Shown here piece by piece: positions 34,901-44,889 of a DNA stretch of 64,000 nt. Position numbers and translations under genes: made by a program. How positions within the stretch are numbered: position 1 is the stretch's first letter; the number at the start of each line of letters is the position of its first letter. Source of the DNA: Omphalotus guepiniiformis (lineage: Eukaryota > Basidiomycota > Agaricomycetes > Agaricales > Omphalotaceae); assembly GCA_028554645.1 (NCBI GenBank), contig JAQOOI010000072.1, positions 372,001 to 436,000 on the forward strand, written 5' to 3'. The notes beneath the pieces are model-generated. The model worked only from the letters and a program-made list of their open reading frames with translations. It was not told the DNA's origin and did not search any database.

Positions 34901-35973
34901 GATGTGCACTCTCATCCTGGTCTGAAGGAAGAGCCTTAAGATCTGACAATGCTAGATCATTGGGAGAATGGTTCTTTGATGATATTATATGCAGATGGGG
35001 ATGTCCTGATGAAGTAGTAACTGATAATGCACCCCAGATGCGAGCTATGCTTAAATGGCTAGAAGATAAATATGGAATTAAAGGAATTACTATATCTCCT
35101 TACAATTCCCAAGCAAATGGCAAGATTGAGAGAGCCCACTTTGACATTAGAACTGCCTTGGCAAAAGCTACAGGTGGAGATCTAAAGGGATGGTGGTGGT
35201 TTCTCAAACATGTCTTCTGGGCAGATAGAATTACAGCTAGAAAAGGACTTGGATGTTCACCATACTTCCTTGTTACTGGAGCTGAACCTATCCTACCCTT
35301 GGATATTGTTGAATCTACATGGTTAGTAAAACTTCCAGATAGAATCTTGACATATGAGGAACTTATTGGCTACAGAGCTCAAGCTCTAGCTAAGCATAGA
35401 ACCCATGTGCAGGGGATGATATCTAGAATTGATACAACCAAGAAAGAGACTCTTAGACAATATGAAGAAGAATACAGAAATGTTATCAGAGACTTTGATT
35501 TCAAACCTGGTACACTTATACAAGTCAGAAATACACAAGTTGAGAAGAACTTGGACAGAAAGATGTATCCTAGATACCTGGGACCCATGATTGTAATAAG
35601 GAGAACCAAAGGGGGATCCTACATTGTGGCCCAGATGGATGGTACAGTGCTCAGAGAAAAGGTTGCTGCCTTCAGAGTACTACCCCATGTAGCTAGATAT
35701 GAACCAATTGAACTGCCTGAGAACATTCATGAACTTATAGACCTAACTAGTGAACAACTAGAAGAGATGGTCAATGATAACTTTGAGTTAGACCCTGAAC
35801 TTGAGAGAGATTACATCTTTGACAGTATTCCTCAACTGAGAATTCCTGCTGAAGATGAAGATCTTGATGAGTCCAGTGATGAAGAACTACAATCTGCAAA
35901 CGATGCAGATGAAGAAGAACCAGATTGGGACGCTCCAGTCCAGACCAGGTCTCAATCTTCACAAAATAAATGA
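31930..35973 (+). CDS. pol: Pol polyprotein: reverse transcriptase, RNase H, integrase
   Basis: 1347 residues, no internal stop. The RT palm is recognised by SSSYRSRWFCVLKKDGKSLR, FQTPFGPHRLVKLPMGWTNS and the active-site YIDD in PYIDDVPVKGP. RNase H follows with LSVDTSWMAVGFQLY, REARFSQPKRELYGL and TVETDAS. The integrase has the zinc-binding HHCC (HAAHDHLGHKGM ... CQICQSRK), catalytic Asp in KIHVDVF, Asp in VVTDNAPQM and Glu in NGKIERAH, then a GPY/F-like segment (YLGPMIVIRRTKGGSYIVAQ). The RT-RNaseH-IN order is Ty3/gypsy. The tail is acidic. All catalytic residues I can place are present, so the enzyme set looks functional. Confidence 0.95.
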   Translation: MDEDGNATIAGYKLPDNELFSEPEKAEAFVFAAESIIRENDIAAADSVRSYLNRSVDSEKKQVFCTWRENLNLNSKEHLDTQNSDLDTCTVLNHTSEPASGTEKRMNKGKTVKREPKPVQSSRPRWSRDKNGNKMARLVTVLASRKYKPVAIKVKPVKATLPAEFRIERKIIGDPLKDMPKLPTHPPDFTPGERYSQERKEIVDKNHNEGFLWPEEMKLVHHLMKVQEKAFAWEASEGGTFNTEFFPPVKFPVLPHTPWVERNIPIPPGIYDQVCKMIKDKIDAGVYEPSSSSYRSRWFCVLKKDGKSLRLVHSLEPLNKVTIQHSGIPPATADIARSFSGRACLGLLDIFVGYDERLVDESSRDLTTFQTPFGPHRLVKLPMGWTNSVPIYHDDVTYIFRDEIPHVTKPYIDDVPVKGPVSRYETADGGYETIPENSGIRRFVWEHLQNMNRIVQRMKHAGGTFAGTKAFICVAEGDVVGHHVSYEGEKPVERLAEVVLTCDASKWSEKKDIRSFLGTAGQMRMFIKDYAKKAKPLTILTGDVPFQMGPAELEAVEMIKDGIRNAPALRPIDYDLSTGITLSVDTSWMAVGFQLYQRDPADSKKKFYNWMGSITLNEREARFSQPKRELYGLMLALQQTYYQTYGCRDLTVETDASYIKGMLDKPSSGPNATINRWIEEIRKFHFTLVHIKGAEHKGPDGLSRPPRGTIPTERAASRDPDSFVDEDDGLPVKFRMGDGESEVPFNFEAFKDEIDTRGGYLQEVAKSIDDFEDDLQEALEDERHLNSIRELLVTQHPVSNSVLQFAQTLVIPEGGTEWKHEHPYREDHRSASTKELDEQLDLIKDWYLQGNQPLAHLGETAMKKFISRAVKFFVDRDGRLYRRNDDTGGQHRLVVPKEKRMYMMHAAHDHLGHKGMFATKALIEKRFWWPDLNGDVNWFVKSCQICQSRKLELLKIPPTLTHTPSLFQKIHVDVFKVSPPSNGCKDVVHGRCALSSWSEGRALRSDNARSLGEWFFDDIICRWGCPDEVVTDNAPQMRAMLKWLEDKYGIKGITISPYNSQANGKIERAHFDIRTALAKATGGDLKGWWWFLKHVFWADRITARKGLGCSPYFLVTGAEPILPLDIVESTWLVKLPDRILTYEELIGYRAQALAKHRTHVQGMISRIDTTKKETLRQYEEEYRNVIRDFDFKPGTLIQVRNTQVEKNLDRKMYPRYLGPMIVIRRTKGGSYIVAQMDGTVLREKVAAFRVLPHVARYEPIELPENIHELIDLTSEQLEEMVNDNFELDPELERDYIFDSIPQLRIPAEDEDLDESSDEELQSANDADEEEPDWDAPVQTRSQSSQNK

Positions 35974-36174
35974 TAAACACACTATATTTGAACAAAGTAA
36001 GAGATAGACACTGAAAAGTGACTACCTAACTACAGATGAAAGTAAAAAGTGGGTAACAGTAGTATGCACTACTAAGATAAACATAAAGGGTGTCTGAGGA
36101 TGTCCTATACGATGTACCAATACCGTGTAAACTGCCCATAAATGATACTGAGATGTCCAGATGTAACATTAAAG

Positions 36175-37576
36175 TCAGAGAATGTCTGCAGATGGGAAGG
36201 CATGGAAAGGAGCTGGATCATCAGCAGTACCTGGACCAGACTCCAAGAGACTCTGGTTGGCCCTGTAAGCCTTCTCCTTCTGTCTTCGGAGCAATTCCAG
36301 ACGGGAAAACTCCTTGTAGGCAAATCTGTACTGAGAATGATGATACTGAATGGCATGTTGATGAACACTGAGTTCTGTCTTCAAGAAGTTGGAAATTGAT
36401 TGAAGAACCTCAGGAGAGAAGTGGTCCAAGTCCATGAAAGGGAACAGAGCAGTGATACGAGTCACAATCTCTTCTCCACTCTCCCGGAGTTTGCGCTCAT
36501 CTGCAGGATAATTGAGTTAGATACTCGAAAAAGCCGCAGATTGGGTGACTACTCACGGTCTGTCTCCTCTCTAAGGTTGACGATTGGGTTCTCAATCCGA
36601 GGCTTCTTCATGACAATCACCTTGTGGGGCTCAGGAATAGGTTCATTCTACATGAACATTTATAGTCAGTACATAAAACTGCATGAATATCTCCAGATGG
36701 AACTAAAAACTTACATCTTTGGGTCCAACTGAGGTAGCCTGCAAAGTTACCATGGTGCATCAGTCTAGAGAAACGAACAAACAGTTCTGGACATAAATTG
36801 GCTCACCCTTGGAGAAGTGATTACTACTCTTTCCTTGGAAGACTTATGAACTGTGGTAGTAGTGGAAGAACCTTTGGTCTTGTCCTTGCTAGAGTCCTTG
36901 TTATCCTTATTGGGAGCATGAATCGACGCAGAGAGCCCAAGAGAAGGTCCATCTGCCATCTGAGAAAAGAAAGACCATGTTGGGATTTGAGTTAGATACT
37001 CAGTAACCAAGGAGTTAGATACTTACAGTAACGTCTCCGTCACCAGTAATGACCTCAATCTCTTCATCGTCATCATCGTCATCCTCAATAAGTTCGGGAG
37101 TTTTAGCTGGCTACACACCGATAGGCAGTTAGATACTCGAAATGAGAGGGATGGTCAATAAAAACGTACTTTGCGCTTCTTGGACCCACTGAGAGTCTCT
37201 CTGCGCTTTGCCAAGTCGTCCCGGAAAGCTTTAATGGCGGAGAAAGTGTCAGGTTCACCTACAGATGGGAACTTCTTGACTGCATCTGCGACCAGATTGA
37301 CACCTTTGTCGAACAAAGTGAACGCTTCCTCGGACTTAGCAACTGCATATGCAGGCAGAGACTTCTTCTGTATTAAGAAATCAAGTTAGATATTGGACCT
37401 GGAATCAAAGATTGAACATTTACAAGATGACTAGCAAGGGCTGTAATAAGCATCCCAAGCAGTTCAGTATCCGCATCTTTGGCCTCCATGGCTCCAGTAG
37501 CTCGAGAAAGATATCGCTGCGTTGTGGCAACCCACTCAGGACGCTCAGGCCAAGTCTTGGGACCTTTAGGGGCCAT
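36175..37576 (-). CDS. Antisense accessory gene 1 of the retrotransposon
   Basis: About seven exons on the strand opposite to gag-pol, from ATG 37576 (MAPKGPKTWPERPEWVATTQ) to a stop at 36175. Exons read KSLPAYAVAKSEEAFTLFDK, a Lys/acidic segment (PAKTPELIEDDDDDDEEIEV), a Ser/Lys-rich segment, then FPFMDLDHFSPEVLQSISNF and a coiled region SRLELLRRQKEKAYRANQSL. All introns have GT...AG on the minus strand. Four of them contain TATCTAACT near the branch-point position. Introns survive retrotransposition here because the element's RNA is the opposite strand. No known domain; the acidic and basic tracts suggest a nuclear protein. Why a retroelement keeps it is unknown. Confidence 0.65.
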
Positions 37577-38416
37577 AACTGTAAAATGTAGAGATAGAGA
37601 AATGATAAAAGTGGAAGGGTTGTAGAACCAAGTGATAGATGGTGCTGAGTCGTTCTGAATCTGCGCTGCACCTTTTATATCTGGTCTATCCCGTCTAAAT
37701 CTGCAAGTTGGTCATTACTCCTATGCTGATTCAAACAGGCACAAGGAGGCCTAGCCAGCGTAGCAGATTGATCAACGGGGACGTTGAAGTTAATTTTACT
37801 TGGGGGGAGAGAGCACACAAAGTTTACAAGGCCAAAAATTTTGAATTTTTGAAATTTCAAATATCTCAAATCTGGAGATCTAGACAGCTTTGACCGCAGA
37901 GGACTTAGCCGAATAGCATTGCCGAGTAATCGAAAAGCTCTCAACCTTGACAGAAAGGACTTATTAAATTCAATGTATCCTCAAAAAGAAATGATACTTA
38001 TTGAAAATTGTGGGCTTAAGTCATTTAAAGAATTGTTTCCCTCTCGAATCGGGTTAGATACTCAATTTGAAGGAGACTCTCAAACCGATTTCTTAGGTTT
38101 CACACCAGATTCATACCAAGAAAAATGAGATATATATTTTTGAGCATAAAAGCTCAGGACTATGATAAAGATACTTTGACCTATACTACTATAAGGTAAG
38201 TACAGGGAGTATCTGCGAGTAAACGATACGTTAAGATATATATATTTGGGCAACCTGGTGTGTTGAACACCAAGGCTACCCGCGACGAAATGCAAACGGA
38301 TACGGCAGGTCCCAGCCAAGCGAAGAGAACGGCAGATCTGTGAGATTGGGACTGAGAGATGGAGAAAGTAAAGGGAAAAGGGGGTACGAACTATGTGCGC
38401 ACCCGAGCCTTGAAAG
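37577..38416. other. Spacer between the two antisense genes
   Basis: AT-rich stretch with a GGGTTAGATACTC motif at about 38055. It probably holds the promoter of antisense gene 1 and the 3' end of gene 2. No gene recognised. Confidence 0.4.
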
Positions 38417-40940
38417 TCACTCTGAGAGGGGATCGTCCCTCCCAGCTAGTGGACTGCTTTCTGGCACTAAGACCCTGCCCGTCGTCTCCTCCTCCAGCTC
38501 GTCCTCCTTGTCCTCATCCTCTTCGACCGTGACTTGCGAGGCACCGACCGCCTGAGGCGATTCGTCGATGACTGTAGCAACGGGAGTGGAAGGAACATGG
38601 GATGGACCAGCTTGCTGCTCGACCTCTGGATCCACCACGACGAAACGACCAGATTCGTTCCTAGCGATATAGCTTGCCCGAGACACCAGGTTGATGTCCC
38701 AGCCAAGCGCAGTAGCCAGTAACTTGAGCTGTTCGTCCGAATAGTCGAATGTCGGGTCGCCAGTCTGAACCTGATGTAAAACGAGACGAGGATCGCGACA
38801 CGAAGCCTTGATATGATCTTGACGCTGCAAGATCGTTCGGTGTACCCGTTCCATCGCTCGCATCTGCGTGGAGACGCTGTTCTGCATGTCCTCGTAGGTG
38901 TCGATGAGAATCTGCAACTGCTCAGCTTCCTGAGAGACAACTAAGAAACGAAGAACCTTTAATAAAAAGATGCATAAAGAAATGAGAAAGACCCATACCT
39001 GCGCTCCCGCTGCGAGCCAACGTGTATGAAAGACAACGAAGCTGATCGCTGCCTTCCAAACTGTAGGACCAGCTGCAGGTATGATTGTCCTTCGCGCAAG
39101 TCGCGCAGCGCCATTCGAAAGTCTTGCTGTTGAACTGAGGACGACACTCCCTACCTTCCGTGTGTGTACCGCCGACGCAGGCAGCACAAATGGAGTCACC
39201 AAAGAACTAAAGATTGACAAAAAGAAAACTTAGCGGGTGTTAATCTCGAGTCAGAGAGAGACATACCTGATCGAATGTGTGATTAACGGAAACGAGCTGT
39301 TGTAAAGTGACAGGACGGCTGTAAGGCCATCCAAAGACAACACGACCTGCAAAGGAGTCATTAAGCAAACACTAGAAAAACGAAAGTAGAAGAGATACTT
39401 ACCGGGTATCTCTTCAAAGTCCTCTTTAGCGCGATTCTGAGGTGTTCGTCCATCTGAGCGCTAAGGAAAGACATTGTCAGTAACTACGAGGCTGCAATAG
39501 AGAAAGAAGACCTACTTGAAGGTGTGGGGCCTCGTAACGAGTGCCCGGAGCAAGAGAAACAGAAGAAGTAGAGAAATCAGCGCGAGAAGCCCATAGCGGA
39601 GCCTCGAAGTCGACGTTGAGATTGACTGGGGCCTTAGCACCCTCAGTCTTGACCGCTTTCTCCTCTTCCTTCTTCTCCTCTTCCTCGTCGCTGGATGCAG
39701 GAACAGTAATTGAAGTCGCCTTGGAGCGAGTCTTTCGAGACGCTGCATCGTCAACAGGTTCCTCCACACGCATCTTCCGAATCTTCGGTCTTGGCTTGAC
39801 CACCTGTTTACCCTTGCCCTGTGTAAGAGAACATGAGACAAGAATAAATAAAATCTACAAAGAAAAACGAACCTTGGAAGCTGCAGCTGCAGGCTTCTTA
39901 CCTTCAGGAATGCGAGACTTCTTGACCGGAGGCTCAGAGTTCTCGGACTCGAAGCCAGCGTCATCATCGTCGTCGTCGTCGGTCAGCCCAGTAGATTCGG
40001 CCGTGGCTTCAACGTCGGAGATCTTGCGTTTCATCTAAAAATGATAAAATAAGAATGACCTCTTGAAACAAAAAGAAAAGACATACCGAACGACCCGGTA
40101 AGGGTGTCAAACTAGTCTTGGCCTTGGGCTTTGGCTTTGGTTTTGAAATAGGAGCCGGCGTCTTTGACGAGCCAGCGCGAGCGACCTTCGCAGACGCAGA
40201 AAGAGTAGCGAGGGGCGGAAGTAATATCTCATTGTCGTCGTTGTCCTCCTCGAGCTGCGGAGTTTGCTTAAGCTTGGGAAATGGAGGTAGTGGTTCCCAC
40301 AAGTTGCGAAGCTGTAAAGCGTTAGCATAGGAAATGAGACGAAGCTGAAAGATACTTACTGTATACTTAAGGCAGAAAGAATCGAGCTTGGAGCGATTTA
40401 GCCCCCAGGGCGGCACGATAAAAGAAGTCGGTTTTGCCTGATGTAGCCATAGCGCGAGATTGCATACAGAAAGAAAAGAGCCAGTAAAATAGTCGGGGAG
40501 ATGTGTATGTGCTCGCTGGCAGCGATTGAAAGTCAAAGCAACGCGAGTCTGTAAAGATGAGGTTAGCTATAACAAAGATGAAAAGAAATTGGTGCCTACC
40601 AAGGCAAGATTCAAGTCGTCAAAGGCGGAGGTAATGGTTTTCAACCTGAGACCCTTGCCGAAATCCTTGAACGATTGATCTCGTAAACGACGGTCCAAGT
40701 CGCCTAGTCTTGAAACAATAGAGGAGAGCGCCTTGTAATCTTCTTCGTTCATGTCTGAGAGCTGTGAGGGAGAAAAGGAAAGAAAGAGGCCGTCAATTGA
40801 GAACGGTTCTCGAATATATATGTGACACACTGTGAAAAGCAGCGCGTGAGAGAAAGGAATTAAAAAGGACTTACCGGTACCTCGGAAGGCTCCCTACTGA
40901 GAGTAATAGAGGAAGCCAATTGCCTTGAAAAGTCATCCAT
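38417..40940 (-). CDS. Antisense accessory gene 2 of the retrotransposon, Cys-rich nuclear-type protein
   Basis: A long multi-exon minus-strand gene, likely start MDDFSRQLASSITLSREPSE at 40940 (an in-frame ATG also lies at 41042). Following exons read LSDMNEEDYKALSSIVSRLG, a region with PDYFTGSFLSVCNLALWLHQ, Pro/Lys tracts, MKRKISDVEATAES and long acidic runs. A cysteine cluster near 39200-39020 has the spacing ICAACVGGTHTEGREC...FEWRCATCAKDNHTCSWSY (CX2C, C, CX2C, C), suggesting zinc binding. A coiled segment (AEQLQILIDTYEDMQNSVST) and an acidic tail end at 38417. About 750 residues are expected. Basic and acidic tracts plus the Cys cluster suggest a chromatin or DNA-associated factor. No named family recognised. 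Confidence 0.65.
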
Positions 40941-41238
40941 CGGGGGACGGAGTGAGATGTGAAAAGAGAAAACGAGAATCACTGTCTGTTTAAGTCGAAA
41001 CTTCGACAGAAGTAGATTGCGGGTTTCGCCGAAGTCTGACATTGCCGTCACATGCCGATGTAAATGTATTGACTGGCGATCAATCGAGAAAAGTTTTGCC
41101 TAAAGGCAGTCCGTGAGACGTGATATTGTGATATTGAACAGTACGGAATGCGCTTCTATGACAAATCTGCTAGTAATAATTGTATCTAACTCGATTTTGG
41201 CCAATCTGGTACGATCGGGGACGATCTTATTTTACTTT

Positions 41239-41246
41239 GGGGGAGA
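41239..41246 (+). other. Polypurine tract
   Basis: GGGGGAGA immediately before the 3' LTR, the expected primer for plus-strand DNA synthesis. Confidence 0.75.
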
Positions 41247-43088
41247 TGTTGCGTCAAAAAGCCTTTCAGTACTGAAATCTATCAGATTGAAGTAAATATG
41301 GAATGTTCAAGCATTGAAAACTGAACATAAAGGACTAGAGTCACCCCAGACTGCTAGTTAAGACATGAAACATACTTGTACTCACAATACCTAAGTGTAG
41401 TGTTTGCTACAGTACTAGATCTGGTGCTAAGCAACTGTGACCAATGGGTTATACAAAGAGATACTAGTTATGCCTCTCCAGATGTGTTGGAATTCCAATG
41501 TTCCATACCAGATTGAGTTGGTCAGACCCACCCTTTAATAACTAGAGACTCTACCAAGTGTTGTTGACTGTAATCCAAGGGGTTGATGGATTTTCACTTC
41601 GATTGAACAACTATCTAAGTCCTTTGGACTGATCAAAAAGTTCCAGCTGGTCTTGCTAACTAAGTTGGCACTATAAGATTGAATGCTGAGAATATGGGCA
41701 ATCTTGAAGATTGTATTACCAGAGAAATATTGTACATTGAGTACTATGTGGATATAATGTCACTGAGATGAAATGCCAATCTGTGTAATAATGGAAGTAG
41801 ATTCAAAGTTACATCTGCACAAATGAGTTAGATACTCAATACTCATGATGGAAGGAGTTAGATACTGAAAATGAGTATCTCTCTGGATCTGAGTATCTCT
41901 CTGAAATTCAGTAACCCTCTGAACTTGATGAGAGACAAAGGCACTCTAATTGGAGGTCTTAGACGAAACTATGGGATAGAATACTGTCCTAGGAGAAGCT
42001 GAGAGCTATCCTAAACAAGAAATATAACCTGAGTACAAATCTGACCAAAAAGAGATGTATAGGGGTAAAACTTGAAATAAACAGTTACTGTACCTTACTG
42101 TGGCTGATAGAAACGATGAAGCCTGGTCTAGATAAGCTCTAGAGCTTCTACACAACTCCTAATGCTGCCCTAGTAGAGGAGAATGTGCCAATTTTGGAGA
42201 AACTTATAGGGGACCAGATTTGCAATGCACTGAGGAGAATGTCACCTGTCAGGATACTGGTTGCTATTTACATGTTCTGGACCTTTATTTAGATACCCTG
42301 GGTGCGCCCTAACACACCTAGAACGCGGACAAAGCGATATATTTCTGTTTTTATACCAATCTATACCCAAAGTGCCTACTTTTGACTATCTAACTGGAAA
42401 ATTACCAAGAAAACTACCTAAAAAGAATCCAATCTCTGCTCAATTGATACTTACTTACTTTTGACTCATTTACTGTTCAGATTACTCTTTTAATTTTGAG
42501 ATATATGTTTGATTTTATGATTTAGTATATATAGCTTACAGAGTATCTATTTAGATTTTCTTAAGCAAGTACTGCCCAAAGCTACAAGCCAAAGCAGGAA
42601 AACCTTCTTAGACGAAATATAGCCTGGCTCTTTAGAGTTCAGTTCGAGAAATATCCAGTTGTGAAAACTTCTGTAAAGTCCCTTGTGGCAGATAAATTGA
42701 AAGAGATACTGAATCTTTGCTGAAACTGCTGTTCTGTCTGTGCTGAATCTGCCTGCTGAAACTGTCTGTGCTGCATCTGAAACTGTTCCCTGCATTGTCT
42801 GACCATTGGATCAAGTTTAACATCGAGATTAATTGTCCTGAATCCCTCCTGAACCCTGAAAACCACCCTTACCTTCTGTCTGAATCTTGTGTTTTGAGAT
42901 ACCCTCTGCCATTTTTCACCCAGATTGAGATAAAGACATCTGTAACCCTGCAGATTGAAAGTTCAATTGTTGCGTCTAACTGTGCGGAATCTCTGACAAC
43001 GCCAGTCACACCTCACCCTACATCATTTTGATTTGAGTTGGATTGTGCTCATTTGAGTATCTCTCTCGTTCATTTCATAGTCACTACA
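41247..43088 (+). repeat. 3' LTR
   Basis: 1842 bp, same length and ends as the 5' LTR, constant offset of 14684; one base difference noticed by eye (42407). Confidence 0.93.
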
Positions 43089-43092
43089 CCGC

Positions 43093-43748
43093 CTTTCTAT
43101 GCAAAGCCCGTCGATGATTGTGATAGTTTTGACGGGGCTTCGATGCGGTGTCCTGGGTTGCCCCTAGATCTGAAGAATCGAAGGAGGAGGAAACCGGTGT
43201 TTGGGGTGGATCGGCTGGTTCGAGGTGCGGTCTCTTGTTGGAGCGGAAGCAAACAGCAGAAGAAGCTTTCTGCCCTAGGGGTTCCATTGAAGGGGAGGTT
43301 TTGGGGCCAACGTCCACCGCTGTGTCGACAGCCGAAGCCACGGCGTTCAATGCGTACTGAATGAGTGAGCCGAAATCAAAAGGAAAAACAGGGGCAATGG
43401 GTTGCAGAGATCCACTACGTTGATCCTCCTTACGTAGGAACAAGGGGGGGGGAGTCAGTCTAGGCGCTCAGGAAAAGGTAGTGGGGTCGAACCTGTGTGA
43501 AAGAGGGCCCTGCCGACATTTCTGGTAGGCTAAAAACAGTGGGTGTGAGCCAGAGGGGAGGCGGGGGCGGAGGACTGGGGCAGGGAGCTTGCGACAGAGA
43601 CAACCCGGCTATGGTCCTTTCCAGGTCCAATTCCCAGGTGCCCTGAGAAGGCCAAGAAGCGGGTGGCACCACGAAGGTCCTCCGTTGACAGGTGACAGCG
43701 ATTTGCCCAGCTAAGGTCCTTTCCAGGTCCAATTCCTGGGGTCCTCTG
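43093..43748 (-). pseudogene. TET/JBP-family dioxygenase, 5' exons stranded beyond the retrotransposon
   Basis: Two exons on the minus strand can be placed. The first (43748-43493) has an internal repeat: ELDLERT(L/I)AG occurs twice, with Pro-rich sequence after it. The second (43428-43093) begins EDQRSGSLQPIAPVFPFDFG and continues to the retrotransposon's target duplication. From there the frame carries on at 26562 with KDSPDYTPVPRKKTIRKYIV. This N-terminal region is low complexity and family-variable. An earlier exon may exist, with a donor near 43771, but no start codon could be fixed. Strand, frame and target duplication show it was one gene with 25311-26562. Confidence 0.65.
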
Positions 43749-44036
43749 CTGGTTGGTTGTATCCACGGCGTCTGCTCACCTTGCTGAAGCGGTCTCGTTG
43801 GTTACAGGCTCGTGCACAAGGAATAGAGGGAGAAGATAAAGAAGTGACGGGAGAAAGCCACAAAGGAGTCTTGAGTCAGACTTTACTAAACAAACAGACA
43901 TACACGGTCACATGACCCTCGCGAGATATTGAGTTCAACAGGTTTCAAGGCGATCAAAACACAATTGAGCATTATTTTCTACGTAAGGCGACTGCAGTGC
44001 GGTACGAACGAGGAAAACGAATACAGTACGGTAAAA
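43749..44036. other. Gap upstream of TET/JBP exons
   Basis: Probably contains the first exon or promoter of the TET/JBP gene. No start codon resolved. Confidence 0.35.
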
Positions 44037-44566
44037 CTAAGGCATCAGCATGCCTAGACCAGGAGTGAGAGCAGGATAGACCGCATTGGCCGCGCTAGCA
44101 ATTCGTGTCTGGCCAGCGTTGTGTTTTGCCCGGTAGGCGTTACGAGCGTCCGACTCTCGTTGAAAGTACTGGTATTTATTATTGGGTACACCATTGACCA
44201 GCTGTTGCGCCCTGTTACTACGCAAAATGAACACACGGTTTGCAGGGCATAAAAAGGGTACTTACAAGCCTTTCATCCACCCGATCCTGAGGCCTTCATA
44301 AATGGCGTACCAGCGCTCGTCGGGGTCTGGAAGGCTGATGGCTGACTGACAGTTTGGGCATATGAGGGAGTCGGCAACAGGTACTGGCACAGGCAGAGCT
44401 ACAGAATCGGCAGCAGGTACTACTGGTGCAGACGGAGCTATTGAACTGAATGCCTTGTAATGCCACTGCAGAGGGAAAAAAACCTACCCGTTGGTGGAAG
44501 CAATGAGGACAGATGAGCTTGAATAGCCAGGATGATTGCTGGGGTAAGGGTCGGTTGATCCTGCAT
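44037..44566 (-). CDS. Protein with RNase H1 N-terminal (viroplasmin-like) domain, copy 2
   Basis: The minus-strand start at 44566 gives MQDQPTLTPAIILAIQAHLS, a Pro/Val-rich linker, a CPNC pair, then DERWYAIYEGLRIGWMKG. After an intron (about 44222-44270) it continues NRAQQLVNGVPNNKYQYFQR and ends at 44037. The WYAxYEGxRxG...LVNGVxxxKYxxFxxESDA pattern is that of the RNase H1 N-terminal nucleic-acid-binding domain. No catalytic RNase H part follows. The CxxC upstream may bind zinc. It lies between the TET/JBP gene and the KDZ transposase, divergent from the latter, so it may share the transposase's control region. Confidence 0.6.
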
Positions 44567-44889
44567 GGCTTCAGCACGGATAGCTAAGGTGGGCAAGAGT
44601 TAGTGGTAGGAGACAGCCAGTGAGAGAGGGGGTGTACCAGTGGGTTGGGTGGTTGTTTGCAAGGCCTTTGAACGGAGAAGGGCAAGGTTTAAGTACATCC
44701 CTAGGTACCTTCTTGCTCAAACAGCGGTAAATTCATGGAGGGAAAAATGGACAATTCAGTCGAGGCGGAAGCGTGCTGAGCACAGAGGTGGTAGCCAAAC
44801 AATCAAACATCGGCCATGGCGCAGATAAACACGCATACACACTTACTGACTTACAGCTCGAGTCTTGAACTTGGCGAAACTTTGGCACA

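Larger units (their letters stand above)
26563..43088 (+). mobile_element. Large Ty3/gypsy LTR retrotransposon, 16.5 kb
   Basis: Two 1842-bp LTRs (26563-28404 and 41247-43088), both TG...CA, flanked by a 4-bp duplication CCGC (26559-26562 and 43089-43092). Internal order: primer binding site, gag, pro, pol with RT, RNase H and integrase in the Ty3/gypsy order, then about 5.2 kb holding two antisense multi-exon genes, then a polypurine tract. All three sense frames are open and the LTRs are nearly identical (one difference noticed, 27723 T against 42407 A), so insertion is recent and the element may still be competent. It lies inside the TET/JBP gene of the KDZ island, antisense to it. Confidence 0.92.
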
